Of a stretch of DNA of 64,000 nucleotides, positions 1 to 12,283 are shown one piece after another. A program made the position numbers and the translations under genes. The notes under the pieces are model-generated. The model did no database searches. It saw nothing but the letters and a program-made list of their open reading frames with translations, and was not told the DNA's origin. This stretch comes from Camelus bactrianus (Eukaryota; Chordata; Mammalia; Artiodactyla; Camelidae), in NCBI RefSeq assembly GCF_048773025.1, contig NC_133544.1, forward strand, positions 63,849,501 through 63,913,500. Direction: 5' to 3'. How positions within the stretch are numbered: the first letter of the stretch is position 1; every line of letters begins with the position of its first letter.

Positions 1-99
1 ATCACATGTATAGGTTCTTGTAACCATCACTAATATGATACAGAAGTGTTCCATCACCCTAAAGAACTTCCCTTTTCACACACTCCCCACCCCTGCAAC

Positions 100-2391
100 C
101 CCTGCAAACTCCTGGAGACAACTGATTGCTTTCTTGCCTCTGTATTTTTCCCTTTGGAGAATGTTGTATGGGTAAAGTCATACATTATGTATACAATGAT
201 AATAATCCAATGAGTGCAATCACACACTATGTAGCCTCCTGAGTTTGACTTTTTCCACTCAGCACAACACCCTTGGGATCCACCTAGTTTACTGCACGTG
301 GCAATAGTCTGTTCATTTTAGTCACTTCAGATCTTGTGCTCCTCAAATTTGATTATGGTGGTCAGAAAGCCATATGCATTTTGTAGACACCATACTTTGA
401 TTTTGAATTTTGATCTTTTCCAAGCTAGCGACATGCAGTGTGATATTCTCTGCTGGTGCTGGGCAGGGGCACCAAGCTGAGCGCCCAGCCAGCCCCGGGA
501 TCACCAGGGTGAAACAATCCATGGCACACTTAGAACCATTCTGTACCCACTCAAACTTTCTGTTCTTCACTTTCAGTACAGTGCCCAAAAGATTACATGA
601 GATTTTCAACACTTTAGTATAAAACAGACCTTGTGTTAGAGGACTTTTCTCAATACGAGGATAATGTAAGTGTTGAGCACATTTAAAGGAGGCCAGGCTA
701 GGCTAAACTGTGATGGTGCATAAGTTTGTGTATTAAATGCATTTTTGACTTATGATATTTTCAACTTACAATGGTTTATTGGGATCTAACTCCATCATAA
801 GTTGAGGAAGATCTACAAGTAATATGTCATTGTATGGATGCACTAAAGTATATTTACCCATTTATCTAGTGAAAAATATTTGGGTGGCTTCCAGTTTGGG
901 GCCATCACAAATATAGCTACCATGAATATTCATGTACAGATCTCTGTGTGATCAGAATTATTTCATTCTTCACATATAAATACCCAGAATTGCGATTGCT
1001 GGGCTATAAGGTAAGTGGATTTTTAACTTACTGTGAAATTGTTGAACTGTTTTCCAGAATGACTGGACCACTCACCCACCAGCAATGTATGAGTGATTCA
1101 ATTTCTCTGCATCCTTGCCAGAACGTGCCATTGTCAGTATGTTTTATTTTAGCCATTCTGATAGATGTGGAGTGGCTCGCTGTGGCTTTAATTTGTGCTT
1201 CTTTAGTGGCTAATGATGTTGAACTCTTGTTTATATACTTAGTTATAGGCTTGTTTCCCTATCACATATCTTCTTCGGTGAAGTGTCTGTTTGAGTCTCC
1301 TGTTCATTTTATACCTGGGCTGCTTGTTTCTTCCTGCTGAGTTTAGAGAGTTCATTGTATTCTGAATACCAGACCTTTGATAAACATATGTTTTGCAAAT
1401 ATTTCCTGCCAGTCTGTAGTTTGTCTTTTTCACTCTCTTAATAATGTCTTTCACAGGGCAAACATTTTTAATTTTGAAGAAATCTAATTTATTTATTTTT
1501 TAATGGAGTGTGCTTTTGGTATCACGTCTAAAACTATTTTGCCTAGCGTGAAGCCATAAAACTTTTCTTAGGCTTTTACCTAAAAGATTTATAGTTTTAC
1601 ATTTTCCACTTGGATGCATGATCCATTTTGAGACTGTCCTCAAATTTTCTAACAAGTGTCAGATTTAGGCCAAATTTCAGTTATTTTTGTATAAATATCC
1701 AATTGTTGCAGCATCATTTGCTGATCTGACTACCTTTCCTTCATTGAATTGTCTTTCCACCTTGTCAAAAAATCAGTTTTCCTCACTTGTGTGGGTCTGC
1801 TTCTGTATTCTTATTCAGTGGAATAAAATTATTCATAATATTCCTTCATTATCCTTTTAGCATTACAGCATTTGTGTGTGGTTTTCTTTTTCATTCCACC
1901 TATTTATATTTTATATTTCCTCTCTTTTATTCCATTGATAACTCCGTTGATAATTCTAGCCAGGAGTATATCAATGTTATTAATCATTTTAAAATAATTA
2001 ACTTTGTATTTCATGATTATCTCTACAGTATGCTTTAGGGTTCACCAATTTGAATTTTTAATTTTTTTCTTTCTTTTAGATTATGTTGGGTTTAACTTGT
2101 TCTTTTTCTATCTTCTTCTGTTGAAAGGTTAGATAGTTTTTGTGCAACCTTTTTTCTTTGATAATAATATAAGTACTTAAAAGATAAACTTGCTTTTATC
2201 TACTATTTTAGCTGTGTCTCGTATATACTTATCTGTGTGTGTTCTCACTATATCTTCTTTCTAATTATTTTCTAACACTCATTGTAATCGCTTCTTTAAT
2301 TAATGGGTTATTTTAAAACTTAGTGTCTAAATTCCAAGTATTTGGGAGTTTCTAGAGAGAATTCTTTGTGATTGATTTTCTAAATCAATTT
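100..2391 (-). mobile_element. Old LINE-1 (L1M-type) fragments, antisense, with another repeat inside
   Basis: The plus strand carries the reverse of old L1 sequence, for example the typical antisense phrases around a moved-pen of beach-style 3' L1 text near 900-1,450 and T-rich stretches up to 2,390. From about 410 to 830 a different old interspersed repeat interrupts it, containing ATTAAATGCATTTTTGACTT. Its family was not identified. No host gene is seen. Confidence 0.55.
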
Positions 2392-2466
2392 CACTTATGG
2401 TCAAGGTAGAAATTCTGCATAACTTTAGTTTTTTTAAATGTACTAAGAGTTTTGTATGGACTAATG

Positions 2467-2506
2467 GCGTGTGTGTGTCTGTCTGTGTGTGTGTCTGTCT
2501 GTGTGT
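2467..2506. repeat. (TG)n/(TGTC)n microsatellite
   Basis: Run of TG with interspersed TCTG units just 3' of the TRAV23 RSS. Confidence 0.9.
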
Positions 2507-2552
2507 GAATATTTCGTCTACACATCAGGGTTTGGCTGGAGCCCCGGCTGCA

Positions 2553-2591
2553 GGTTTGGGTACAGGCTGCAGGGGCCTGGGGAGCACCGTG
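2553..2591 (-). other. 23-RSS of TRAV23
   Basis: Recombination signal directly after the CAAS codons. The heptamer is CACGGTG (one change from CACAGTG), the spacer is 23 bp, and the nonamer is ACCCAAACC. It would be cut by RAG1/2 and joined to a 12-RSS of a J or D segment. The heptamer change may lower its use. Confidence 0.85.
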
Positions 2592-3097
2592 CACTTGCTG
2601 CACAGAAGTCGGTGGCTGAGTCTCCGGGCTGGGAGTCCTTGATGTGCAATGAGAAGTGTTTAGCACTTTTATTGGAGGAAACTGTGAATCTTCCATCTTC
2701 CTTTTTATTCCCACCTGAAGTTTTGGCTATCAAGAATTCAGGGCCTTGACCAGGGTACTGCCGGTACCATGGGAAGTAGTCAAATGCATCATTCTCATAA
2801 GTACATTTCAGAATTGAAATCGCTCCTTCATGGACTGCCAGGGGCTGAGGGCTCTGTTTCACCTGCTGTTGCTCACTTTTTCCATTCTGTTGTCCACTCA
2901 CTCCTGAATAAAAAGAAAAAGTCGTTAGGTCCACAAATTCATATTTCTGTCTGAAAATTTCTACGAGCATGAATTTGTCCACACCCCCATTTTCTCATTC
3001 CTGCAAATTTATGACATAGCCTAGAGTTTCTCTTCCATAACTCACAGCTTACTTGAAGCCACAGAATTAAAAATACTGCTCCCAGAAGCTTGTCCAT
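2592..3097 (-). CDS. TRAV23: TRAV23/DV6-like V segment, probably impaired
   Basis: T-cell receptor alpha (possibly also delta) variable segment, which would encode the antigen-binding V domain at the T-cell surface. The leader exon starts at 3097 and reads [15 protein letters not shown]. The V exon spans 2592-2903. Framework and CDR1 match human TRAV23 as recalled: QQQVKQSP, first cysteine in LKCTYEN, CDR1 followed by [20 protein letters not shown] and the end CAAS. Two oddities are visible. The tyrosine of the usual YFC motif is aspartate (DFC). The homologous donor (GTGAGT, exon end 3046) joined to the acceptor at 2903 creates T|GA, a stop codon, where human has W. An acceptor 3 nt further in would avoid the stop. 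The family call is solid; functionality is doubtful. Confidence 0.85.
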
Positions 3098-3109
3098 TTT
3101 TCCTGGCAC

Positions 3110-4810
3110 TACAGCTCAGTGACAGCGCAGGTGGGCCTCTGGTCCTCTCAGCCAGCGAAGAAGCTGACTTTAACTTCACACGTTTCAATTTTTTTCAATG
3201 GGCGCCACCCTCAAACAAGTGCTTTCACTTAGAACTATTTGTCTCAAAGCAAGCATTTCCTTATTTTGCTCTTACTTAGAAATGCTGAAAATTGCATTCA
3301 TTGGGAATCAGAAATCCCATCCTTACACATGGATAAAGATCAGTTTCAAATTTCCCTCCTCCATTCCTCAGCTTCCGTTTCTTCACATCTCCTAGAATAT
3401 TAAAATAATGCACCAGAACAGCTTGAAGTCTTAATAGGAGTAACACTATTTTACAACGGGGTAAAAACAGAATCCCACAAAGTCACAAGATCAGCATGCA
3501 GAGGGGCATTTCTCTTTTATTATGAATACTAATTATAGTTCAATGAGGACACACAAGGGGCACAATACACCATTATAAGCAAAGGCCATGGATCAGAACA
3601 GAGAGAATATATAGTTCTCTTCCCTCAGGGAACTTAAATTTTATTGCAGTCTTTCAGATGTGTCCAGATTTTATTCCACCCTAAGAAATGACAAAACATA
3701 ATTAAATCACTTTCAATTTCTTTATACTTTTTTCTAAAATAGATATACCAAGCAAAGGAAATATTTCTAGTACTATACATGGAGAGAAGAAATTAAGAAG
3801 TACTAGAATTATCTGTTTTGGAAGAGTTTTCCTTTCAAAATGGATAGGAGAAGATCGAAAAATTCTGCTTACTTTGGAAGATATGGGACCATGAAGAAAT
3901 TCAAGAATACAACATTTTTAGTAGATCTTAGGAATACATTTAGGATACAACATTTTGGTAGTTCTTATTCTGTATTTGAAAAAACGTTTAACATTTTCTT
4001 CACACTTCATCCTCATAGGTAAGATACAAAACTGTGAGGAATCAGTTTGGCTTTTGATTTAACACAACAGATTATAGAGGTAGAAATTGAGGATAATTCC
4101 AGAGAAGCCCTAAAAATAGCGCTGATCTGCATTATAAATAATAGAAGTTAAAAGAAATAGGAAGCACATTTTTCCCCCGAAGCACGGAGAGAACGTGGTG
4201 TTTCTGCATTTGATGTCAGCTCAAATCCTACTAAAGTAGAACATCATCATGGTCCAACAGGAGACACTGGTCAGAGCGCCCACTCCTCAGACTACATGAT
4301 TGATTGAAGCAAAGTAGGAGATGTAATTTGTTAGATTTTCAAAGAATAATTTCTGGCTACTTGTAGAATATTCTACATCTGTATGTGGGACAAACAGTCT
4401 TCTCTGAAGTGGCGTTGCCCCTTGGTGGCCATAGAGAGAAGTTCCATTGAAACATCATACACAGCTTCTTAAAAATTCATGTTCATTACCATGCGTGAAT
4501 CAGAGCAAAGGAATAAGTGACTGAGTCTTCTTGCACCAATCATTTCCTTAGACAGAAGATTAGCCCTTGTTGAGAAATTGGCCCCCAGGCAGAATCACTG
4601 CACAGGGCCATCTTTCTTCCCGTAACATCAACATCAGCTCAAAAGAGCCCTTCACACTGAAGAGAACATGAATCTAAACAGTTACTAAATTAGACAGTTT
4701 TTGTCCCTTTCTGTCAACAATTGAAATAGTTATCTTTTTATTTTTAGCCAACAGAATGGGTCATAGTGATCTCATCATGGTAGTAATTTGATTTCCCTGA
4801 TGGCTAAAGA
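3110..4810. other. Intergenic, nothing recognised
   Basis: AT-rich sequence upstream of TRAV23. Apart from the CTCF-like motif at 4,413, I see no gene, RSS or clear repeat. Confidence 0.5.
4413..4424 (-). promoter_or_regulatory. CTCF-like motif between TRAV22 and TRAV23
   Basis: The minus strand reads CCACCAAGGGGC, close to the CTCF core, about 1.3 kb 5' of TRAV23. No such motif lies closer to that gene. Confidence 0.35.
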
Positions 4811-4817
4811 TGTAGAA

Positions 4818-5042
4818 CAGGGGTTTGCAAACTTTTACCATAATGGATAGAACAGTAAATATTTTTGGCTTTGCAGGCCATTCAGTCTGTGTTGCGACTA
4901 CTAGACTCTGCCATTTGTAGCATGAAAGAAGCCATTGATAGTACATTTTAAAAATGGGAATTGCTATGTTCCAACAAGATTTTATTTACAGAAATAGGTG
5001 CCTGGATGGATTTGGCTCATGGGACATATTTTGCTGATTCTT
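4818..5042 (+). mobile_element. Non-autonomous DNA transposon, hAT-like, copy 1
   Basis: About 225 bp starting CAGGGGTTTGCAAAC and ending near GCTGATTCTTG, with the internal phrase AATATTTTTGGCTTTGCAGG. A second copy is at 40,392-40,611, where both ends are better kept and form inverted repeats. Exact family unsure. Confidence 0.55.
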
Positions 5043-5505
5043 GATGTAGAGTATATATCTTTTATAAAGATTCTGATTAAATATTTTGCTCATTTTTAAA
5101 CTGGGTAACATGTCTTTTATTGAGACTTTTAAAATGATGTGTTCTTGATTCAGTGAGCACTCTCATTGCCATGTGGTCAGAATCACCCTAAAATAATCCA
5201 TAACTGCTTGAAAAAGATGACTTTGAAACCCGTGACTTAGAGGAGTACCGAGCAGTAAACATCACTATTGTGACAGGAATGAGCTGCAAAGTGAAATTCA
5301 TTTTCCAATCATCATAAAGGATGATGGAATAAGCTGTGATATCATGTCAACTACTTTTGCTGATGTTAAGTTTCAAATAAAATCAGATGTCCTTGATGTT
5401 AGGTGTGTTCTGAGTGTAGAAGAAAAACAATTTTTTTTGAAGTTATCCATCTCTTGGCTGTTGTAGATAGTATTGTTATGAGCAGTGTGGTGCATGTGTG
5501 TTCTG

Positions 5506-6290
5506 AATTAGAGTTTTCTCTGGATATATGCCCAGGAGTGGGATTGCTGGATCATATGCTAACTCTTTAGTCTTTTTAAGGAATCCATACTATTTTCCAT
5601 ATTGGCTATTGACAGTACGCTAGATATGGAAGCAACCTAAATGTCCATCAACGGATGACTGGATAAAGAAGCAGTGGTATAGTAATACAATACAATACTA
5701 CTCTGCCATAAAAAAGAATAAAATAATGCCATTTGCAGCAACATGAATGGACCTGGAGATTGTCATTCTAACGGAAGTCAGCCAGAAAGAGAAAGAAAAA
5801 TACCATATGATATCACTTATATTTGGTATCTAAAAAAAAGAGGGTGATACTATGAACTCATCTATCAAATAGAAACAGACTTGCAGACTTAGTAAACAAT
5901 CTCATGGTTACCAGGAGAAGGGAGTGGGAGGGGATACATTTGGGAGTTTGAGATTTACAAATGTTAGCCACTATATATAAACATAGATTTTAAAAAAGTT
6001 TCTGTCAGTACATATATGTAAACTAAAAGAGAGTGCAGTATATTGTATGTATGCATTTACATGTAATATAATGTATATGTGCAGCCAAACTTTAATAACT
6101 GTACTTAATAAAACTGAAAATGGAGAAGAGTTTCTTTTGTATAGCACAGGGAACTATGTTCAATATCTTGTAACAACCTTTAATGGAAGATAATATGAAA
6201 AAAAAATGTGTGTATGTGCATGACTGGGATACTGTGCTGTACACCAGAGATAGGCACACTGTAACTGACTGGACTTCAACAACAACAAAA
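5506..6290 (+). mobile_element. LINE-1 3' end with 5' inversion
   Basis: From about 5,617 the plus strand is L1 in sense: the end of ORF2 (phrases such as CCTAAATGTCCATCAACGGA), the 3' UTR and an A-rich tail at 6,285. From about 5,506 to 5,616 the neighbouring part of L1 is in the opposite sense (GGATATATGCCCAGGAGTGG). This is the usual product of twin priming during insertion. Confidence 0.75.
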
Positions 6291-6385
6291 AAGAACTTTC
6301 AATATAGGTGAGGACTAACAAGCCCTACAAACGAGTGTGGGGCCTCACGGTCAGACTGTGGCTGGAGGGGGCTGAGCCCGCTGAG

Positions 6386-6424
6386 GGTTTGTGTTCAGGC
6401 TGCAGGTGCCCGGGGAGTACTGTG
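6386..6424 (-). other. 23-RSS of TRAV22
   Basis: Heptamer CACAGTA (last base differs from consensus), 23-bp spacer, nonamer ACACAAACC. The spacer starts CTCCCC and contains ACCTGCAGCCTG, like those of TRAV23 and TRAV12. Confidence 0.88.
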
Positions 6425-6935
6425 CTCACAGCACAGAAGTAAGTCACCGAGTCTGTGGTCTGGGAAGAGGAAATGTTCAAGGAGCTGCGGCGTTCTTTAG
6501 CGACTGTTGTGGCACTGAATCTTCTATCGTGCTTTGTCCCTGAAGCAACGTAAAACAGGTGGATGAGGCGGCCCCCGGGGTTCTGACGATACCAGCGCAG
6601 ATTGGACACAGTGGTGGAAAACTTGCACCACAGTGTGGAGGTGGCTCCCTCCTGGAGACTCAGGACTGGAGGACTCTGCTCCACATCCTCCCCTGTCACA
6701 CCTGATGAGAAACAGAGAAACAGTCACACGTGAGGGTTACTAACTCCTACAAAACCCTGAAAGTGCCCCCAGGGATGATAAGTCTAGAAGGTCTGCAAGA
6801 CTTGTCAGCTCCCATCCCTCCCCCCTCAACTATACTGCAGCTGCTCAATCCTGCAGATTCCCTGTGGGGCAGCCCCAACTCACAGCAAACCTGGGCAAGC
6901 AGAAGCCCCAGCACAGCACCCACCAGCCTCTTCAT
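6425..6935 (-). CDS. TRAV22: TRAV22 V segment, intact
   Basis: T-cell receptor alpha V segment. Leader exon 6884-6935 reads MKRLVGAVLGLLLAQVC and ends at a GTGAGT donor. The V exon is 6425-6701 after a CAG acceptor, and the splice restores codon TGT followed by VTGEDVEQSP. Family marks shared with human TRAV22 (recalled) are LQEGATSTLWC, NLRWYRQNP, LIHLFYVASGTK and SSSQTTDS before YFCAV. First cysteine, tryptophan and second cysteine are all present and the frame is open. It lies between TRAV23 and the TRAV8-family gene, as expected from the human order. Nothing suggests loss of function except a slightly altered heptamer. Confidence 0.92.
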
Positions 6936-6939
6936 GACG

Positions 6940-7640
6940 CCTCGCCTTCTTGCTGGGATGTTTTCAGCGTATGATACATAACTTCACTCCTGGGTGGTGA
7001 GTGTCATGACTTGTTCTGGAACTGTTCCTGCTCCTGCAACCAGTCAGCTCACCCAGTGAAGCCTGCTCAGGGGACACTCTGTGACAGGAAGCCCCACCCT
7101 CTCAAGTCAAGTGAACTGAGAAAGGGCTGGAAAGGGGTAGATAGAGAGTGAGGGGGAAAGGGTGACTTTCAATGGTTTAGACACAATGTTGAACCTGGGA
7201 AATGAAATTTCAGATTTGCCCTTGATATAAAAAAAAAAGATTTGATAATAAAAGTGAAAAAATCAGCGAAGTCTAATATCTAGTCTTTGAAATTTTCCTT
7301 CTTTTGTTTTGTTTATATGAGTCTCTGTTTGATCCAGGAGTCTCTTCTGAGAGATACGGATAAAAATAATGACATAGATACAGATAAAAACAATGACAAT
7401 AAAGATATATCCTTTACAACCATAGAATTCTAGTGCTTGAATCACAGAATAAAACAGAGCTATGAATTAAAAAGAGTATTCAGCAGGAAGCAGATTTCTT
7501 CTTATGTGCTGGTAAGGACTTAGTTTTTCCTCACACACAATATTCTCCCCTCTTTACTATTACTAGCTCTCAATTGTGCTTCAAAATTTCTAAGCCTTTT
7601 GTTGAAAAGCAAAATTCAACTGAGTAAATATGAAGATGTA
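6940..7640. other. 5' flank of TRAV22 and AT-rich spacer
   Basis: Upstream region of TRAV22 followed by AT-rich DNA. No repeat or gene could be named. No CTCF-like motif is seen, unlike most other V genes here. Confidence 0.4.
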
Positions 7641-8870
7641 ACTGATTTATTAAGCAATGATTAATCGGGCAGCTTCCCATCCCATCCAGCAGCTAAAAGG
7701 GTGCTCTGAGGGGCTACAAGGTGGAAGGTTTTTACAGGAAGGATGCTGAAAGGGATCTATTAGAAAAAGAAAAGAAAGGATAGTTTTTAGGCCTTCTTTT
7801 GGAGGAGGGTGAAGGTTTTGTCATGCAGATGGCTCCTCTTCCTCTGGAGGATGGAGAGCTCCCATGGGACATACAACCTCTCTAGTGTTAACCGGAAAAT
7901 TTCTACTGATTGATTAAGATTACATTTCTGGGGAAAGGTGACACTGCATTTGGGTGAGATGTTAAGTCTAGGTTTGGTATCATGGGCTTTTAGCACAACT
8001 GACACCATTTTGAGTCTGCGGTTTTCATTTTAACACTTTCAACAACTATTCTCAACTAGATGCCCTAGGGTAGGCCCTCGGTATAAGAAAAGCTTACAGT
8101 GCCTCCTAGAGGCTAAAACCTTAAGAAAGGAATACTTCTGTTATGAAACCAAACTCGAGTTCCTCACCCAGTGGGCAGCAAAACCAATCTACTGATACCA
8201 GATTGTGGTGAAAGAAAGTGCAGCATTTATTTGTGGGGTGCCAGACAAGGGAAATGGGCAGCTCATGCTTGAAAACCCCAAACTCCCTGACGGCTTTCAG
8301 GGAAGAGATTTAAAGGCAACATTTGGAGTGGAGTGGAAAAGCTTGTGGCCCTTCTTCTGACTGGCTGATGGTGAGGTAGCAGGGTGATGTTTCAGTGTGA
8401 AGGAAAAGCCGGGCTGGTCTAACAAGATAACTCACAAGTCTAGGAATGTGAAGGAGAGGCTGCGCTGGGCTAACAAGATAACTCACAAATCTAAGTATTG
8501 GAATACTGATCTGAGTTCTGCTAGACTAACTTGTAACTCTAGGTTAATTAGAGTTGGTTTGCTGTTCATGATTTTTGCTAGCCAGCTGGGTTTTCAAAGA
8601 TATATATCTGGCTTTGGAATGTTGGTTTGCTGCCTCCCCGCCTCCACTTTTGTGATGATAATGCTGCTAAAGCTGTTCCATGCCTATTGGCCTAATACCC
8701 CAAGCTTGTACTTTACCCTATAAAACCTCATGTGCACATCTTGGAGGTGCTCAGAGCTTCGGAGCAGAAGCTCCTCTGAGCCTGCCGGCCTAATACATCT
8801 CAGTACTCCAACCCTCCGAGTGGTACTTGTTTCTTGACTGGCCTGTCATTTCCGTAACATCAGGAATCTT
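7640..8870. mobile_element. LTR-like retroviral remnant
   Basis: The 8,135-8,860 part looks like a solo LTR: it starts TGTTATGAAACC, has CCTATAAAACC near 8,718, a TAATACA signal near 8,790 and ends near CCGTAACA. The 7,640-8,130 part has similar texture. Family not identified (ERV1- or ERVK-like); fossil, broken or solo. Confidence 0.4.
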
Positions 8871-9827
8871 AATCATCAGCCTTCTGAGTCCAGCCAGCCT
8901 GGAGTCCGGCTGCTAGTGGTCAGCATGCAGTCACCACCCTCCACGTGGGTGGGGGCCTCAGTTTGTGCAAAATAACTCAAGGATTTGTGTCAGATTCTTG
9001 TGTATATCCCTTGATGAGAGACTAGGACTCTGTTTTATTGCTGAACTATTGTTTCTTGACTGCTTTCCCTTTGTTTCTGTGTTCCCTCACTTCCCTAATT
9101 AGTAACTGCTTGGGTCTTTTTTAGAACTCAAGAAAGGCGTAGCAGACTACAGCATTTTTTTTAATAAAAAAGAAATCATATTTATACTTCAATTAAAAAA
9201 AAACCAAACTAGGGACTTGGAGGGGCTTTTGTACCCAGAATGGTCCTGCAGGGTCCTACTTGGTCTCACTTCTCACTCAGCAGATACCCACAGCTCAGCC
9301 TGGCTGTCTTTTTCTAGGACTGTACCTGTGAATTAATGTGATGCTACAGAAGTATCCACAAGGATGGAGAGTACCGAGGACTATGAGTCACCCAGTGCCT
9401 TTTTATGAAAATAAATTATTTCACACAATAGAATTTCATGTAGTGATATAAAAATAATCCTTTTAATTCTTACTTATGAACTTACAAAAAATGAGCCCTC
9501 CAATGTGATTCAGCCAGTTTAGCCATATATTTAAGTCTGTCTAAGACCTAAGAAACTGCAAAAATCAATTAGAGTTGTAACCTGCCAATGGCTTATGATA
9601 TAGTGAGGGAGACAAATATCTTTGTAAATGGCATAAAGGCTTAGAGGATGCCAGACTAAAAGGAAGCCATAAATATTACATGAACATCAAGGCAGTAACA
9701 GTTACTTCCGGACTGTATTACAGGAGACCACTCAGTGGATGACAGGCCTTCTGTTGAAGTGACAACACTGGATAGTAGCAAAGTGAGAATGGGTGATCTT
9801 TGAAAGGGGCTTGTTTATTTAATTTGG
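8870..9827. other. Intergenic, nothing recognised
   Basis: No gene, RSS or named repeat could be supported here. Confidence 0.4.
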
Positions 9828-9956
9828 GGATTGGGGGGTAATTAGGTTTACTTACTTATTATTAATGTATTTATTTTAGAAAAGGTGCTGGGATTGAACC
9901 CAGGACCTTGTGCATACCAAACATGTGCTCTTCCACTTGAGCTATGCCCTACCCCC
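9828..9956 (-). mobile_element. vic-1-type camelid SINE, minus strand
   Basis: Reverse complement of a tRNA-like head (GGGCATAGCTCAAGTGGAAG, B box GGTTCAATCCC) followed by AAATAAAT repeats and CCTAATTACC. Near-repeats CTTGTTTATTTAATTT and CTTGTTCATTTTAAAT flank it as a target duplication. Confidence 0.8.
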
Positions 9957-10016
9957 TTGTTCATTTTAAATACAAGGAACAGGGAAGACAAGCAAGTATG
10001 TGGACAGGGCCACCCA

Positions 10017-10017
<1 letters not shown>

Positions 10018-10048
<31 letters not shown>
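10018..10048. repeat. (CA)n microsatellite
   Basis: About 15 CA units next to the SINE. Confidence 0.9.
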
Positions 10049-10049
<1 letters not shown>

Positions 10050-11780
10050 AGTGTACTAAAGAACATGGGGTATCTCTGTCACTTAAGTCTGGGCACAGTC
10101 TGTAACCTTAAACAACTAACACCATTCAGGTTCAAGGAAAATGCTTATCCACGTACCATAATAGTTGTCCTTGAAATTGCATTTGAATATCTGAAAATTT
10201 GTGGATTGTGCTGGTGCTGACATAGAAGGCCAACTCTTATTTGGAATCTGGGTGAGTTTTAGGGAAGAGAAAACAAAAGTTAATTATCCAACCTAACTGT
10301 TCCTCTCAGATGTCATGGATGCAATGGATTCTTTCATAATGAAAGTGTTTCCCAGGAGTCCTGAGGATCCATTATTTAAATTCTCATGTGTTCTCGTCTG
10401 TGGTTCTGAAGGATGCTCATAAGTCAGCACAGTATTCACAGCAGTGGCTCTTGTTGCTGGGATGCTCTGCTGTATTAAGCATTATTACTTTTAAATTATA
10501 TATATTTACTGTAAACTGAACCTACCTGAAGAGTGATATTTGCTTTAACAGTTAGAAGGGCATTGAAACTAGAGTTTTAAAAGGCTTAATTTGTATTAAA
10601 AATCTGTAACTTTAAAATAAATTTTAAATAAAATTTCAGTTTTAAGTATATTTAAAAATCTGTTTATTACTATTGTTATTTGTATCTTGTTTTTGGCTTT
10701 AGTAGATTATTTTAAAGGAAAAATAAGTTTTTGAAAACATATGAAAATAATTTTAGCTTGTGCCCTTGTCTCAGACTCTATACACAATAATGATTCTCTG
10801 TAGAATGATTTGGATGCCAAAGCGATGGAGAATGAGGGCCTGTATATTTCACTGAAGTAAGAAGTGAACTGATCTGCAGACACGGAAGCTCAGGAGGACA
10901 GTTCAAGAATGTTGCAAATGTTTAGTGAAGAGACTGTGAGAGATAGTGCAGACAAATAACTAAAGATGACTGAGAAATCACTAATTATTACAGAGCCCCC
11001 TGTGAGTATTAAAGAATTGAATTAAAAGGGAGAAAAAGGATAGAGGTAGCCTGGCTGAGTCTGACTCAGAATCACCAATCCCAAGATTCCACGTGGAATT
11101 TTGGGGTGACATTGTATTTAACTTAGAATGATTGTTACTCGGGACCGCTGGTTAAAGGATTTTTTCCGTCATACTATATTGTCTTGGAGAGGTCCTCTCA
11201 TATACATCCTTAAATGCCAGCTCTAATTAAGTGCATCAGCCCCAAATGCTTTAATCAAAGAGCTGAAGTCCTTTAAGGAAAGAAGCCTATCTGAATGCCT
11301 GTAAAATAGACTGGAGATAACACAGTTAGAAATAAACAACTGTCCTGGGTTTTCTGATAGCTTGTGAAATGAGAGTAATGCTGTAAGTCAAATTCTCTGA
11401 CTTGCCTTATATCAACTCACATGGCCGACCTCAAGCCATCTCAGCCCATCACTATTTCAAACAACGTGGGAGAAAGTAGCTCCTTCTAGCTTGTTGAAGA
11501 TCAGACAGCCACATTCCCTCTGGAATCCTGACTCTAGAGGATAAAAATTCCAAACTTCAGAAAACTTCCCTTTGCAAAATGGAAAAAAAAAAAAAAAAAG
11601 GAAAGAAAAGAAAAAGGGAAAAAAGGGAAGAAAAAAGAAGAGATAAGGAAAGATGAAAATGAAAAGAATCTGAGATGCCCATAGGAACAAAACACTTTCC
11701 GGATTCTGTATTCTCTGTGCTGTTTGCCCTCACAGAATATGCTCAGGCTGAGCCCCTGAGTCTTTTAGGCTACAATGTCA
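10050..11780. other. Intergenic, mostly AT-rich
   Basis: Holds an A run at 11,581-11,599 followed by A/G-rich low-complexity DNA to about 11,660. Otherwise no gene or clear repeat is seen. Confidence 0.45.
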
Positions 11781-11785
11781 CAGGA

Positions 11786-11824
11786 GGTTTGTGTTCAGCT
11801 CCCCCCGCAGACTCAGGCACTGTG
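11786..11824 (-). other. 23-RSS of the TRAV8-family gene
   Basis: Consensus heptamer CACAGTG, 23-bp spacer ending GGGGGGAGCTGA, nonamer ACACAAACC. A strong, apparently functional signal. Confidence 0.92.
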
Positions 11825-12283
11825 TCACTCAGAGCACAGAAGTACTCTGCTGAGTCGCTCCAATGGGCTGACGTTTTCTTCAGGTGGAAGGAGGTTTCAT
11901 TCCTCCTAAATTCAGCCTCAAAACCTTTGATGCCTGAAACAAGGCCATTTCCAGACGTGTACTTCAGGAGAAGCTGGAGTCCTTGGTTGGGGTACTGCAC
12001 GTACCAGAAGAGAGTCGGTTGATAAGAGGATGAGTAGTTGCACCTCAGCTCCAGGCGGGCTCCTTCAGGGACAGTGATGCCGTGCCTGTCAGGCTGGGTC
12101 ACTGACTGAGCTGCGGCTCCTCCTGAAACATCAATGCTGTATCAATGAACTCAGCTAAAACAGAAAGTCTCTATTCAAAGTCAGGACAGAACAATGTTCC
12201 ATGTGTGGACAAGGGACTAAAATGGAATAGTACTCACCCAGGAACAGGAGCACCTCCAGCATCAAGGTGAACACCAAGATCAT
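11825..12283 (-). CDS. TRAV8: TRAV8-family V segment, intact
   Basis: T-cell receptor alpha V segment of the TRAV8 family. Leader exon 12238-12283 reads [15 protein letters not shown] plus a split glycine at a GTGAGT donor. The V exon is 11825-12122 after a CAG acceptor and begins [10 protein letters not shown]. Family marks are [34 protein letters not shown], and [15 protein letters not shown]. All conserved cysteine and tryptophan positions are present. In human, TRAV8 members are scattered among other families, so the subgroup number cannot be fixed from this sequence. Its place between TRAV19 and TRAV22, where TRAV20 and TRAV21 would be expected, differs from human. Confidence 0.9.

Noticed and set aside
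2593-2982. TRAV23 start codon inside the intron ([10 protein letters not shown])
   Set aside because: That start lies upstream of the acceptor in intron sequence. The true leader is the separate exon at 3,097.
11457-11690. Phenylalanine-rich open frame on the minus strand
   Set aside because: It only reads across the A/G-rich low-complexity run.
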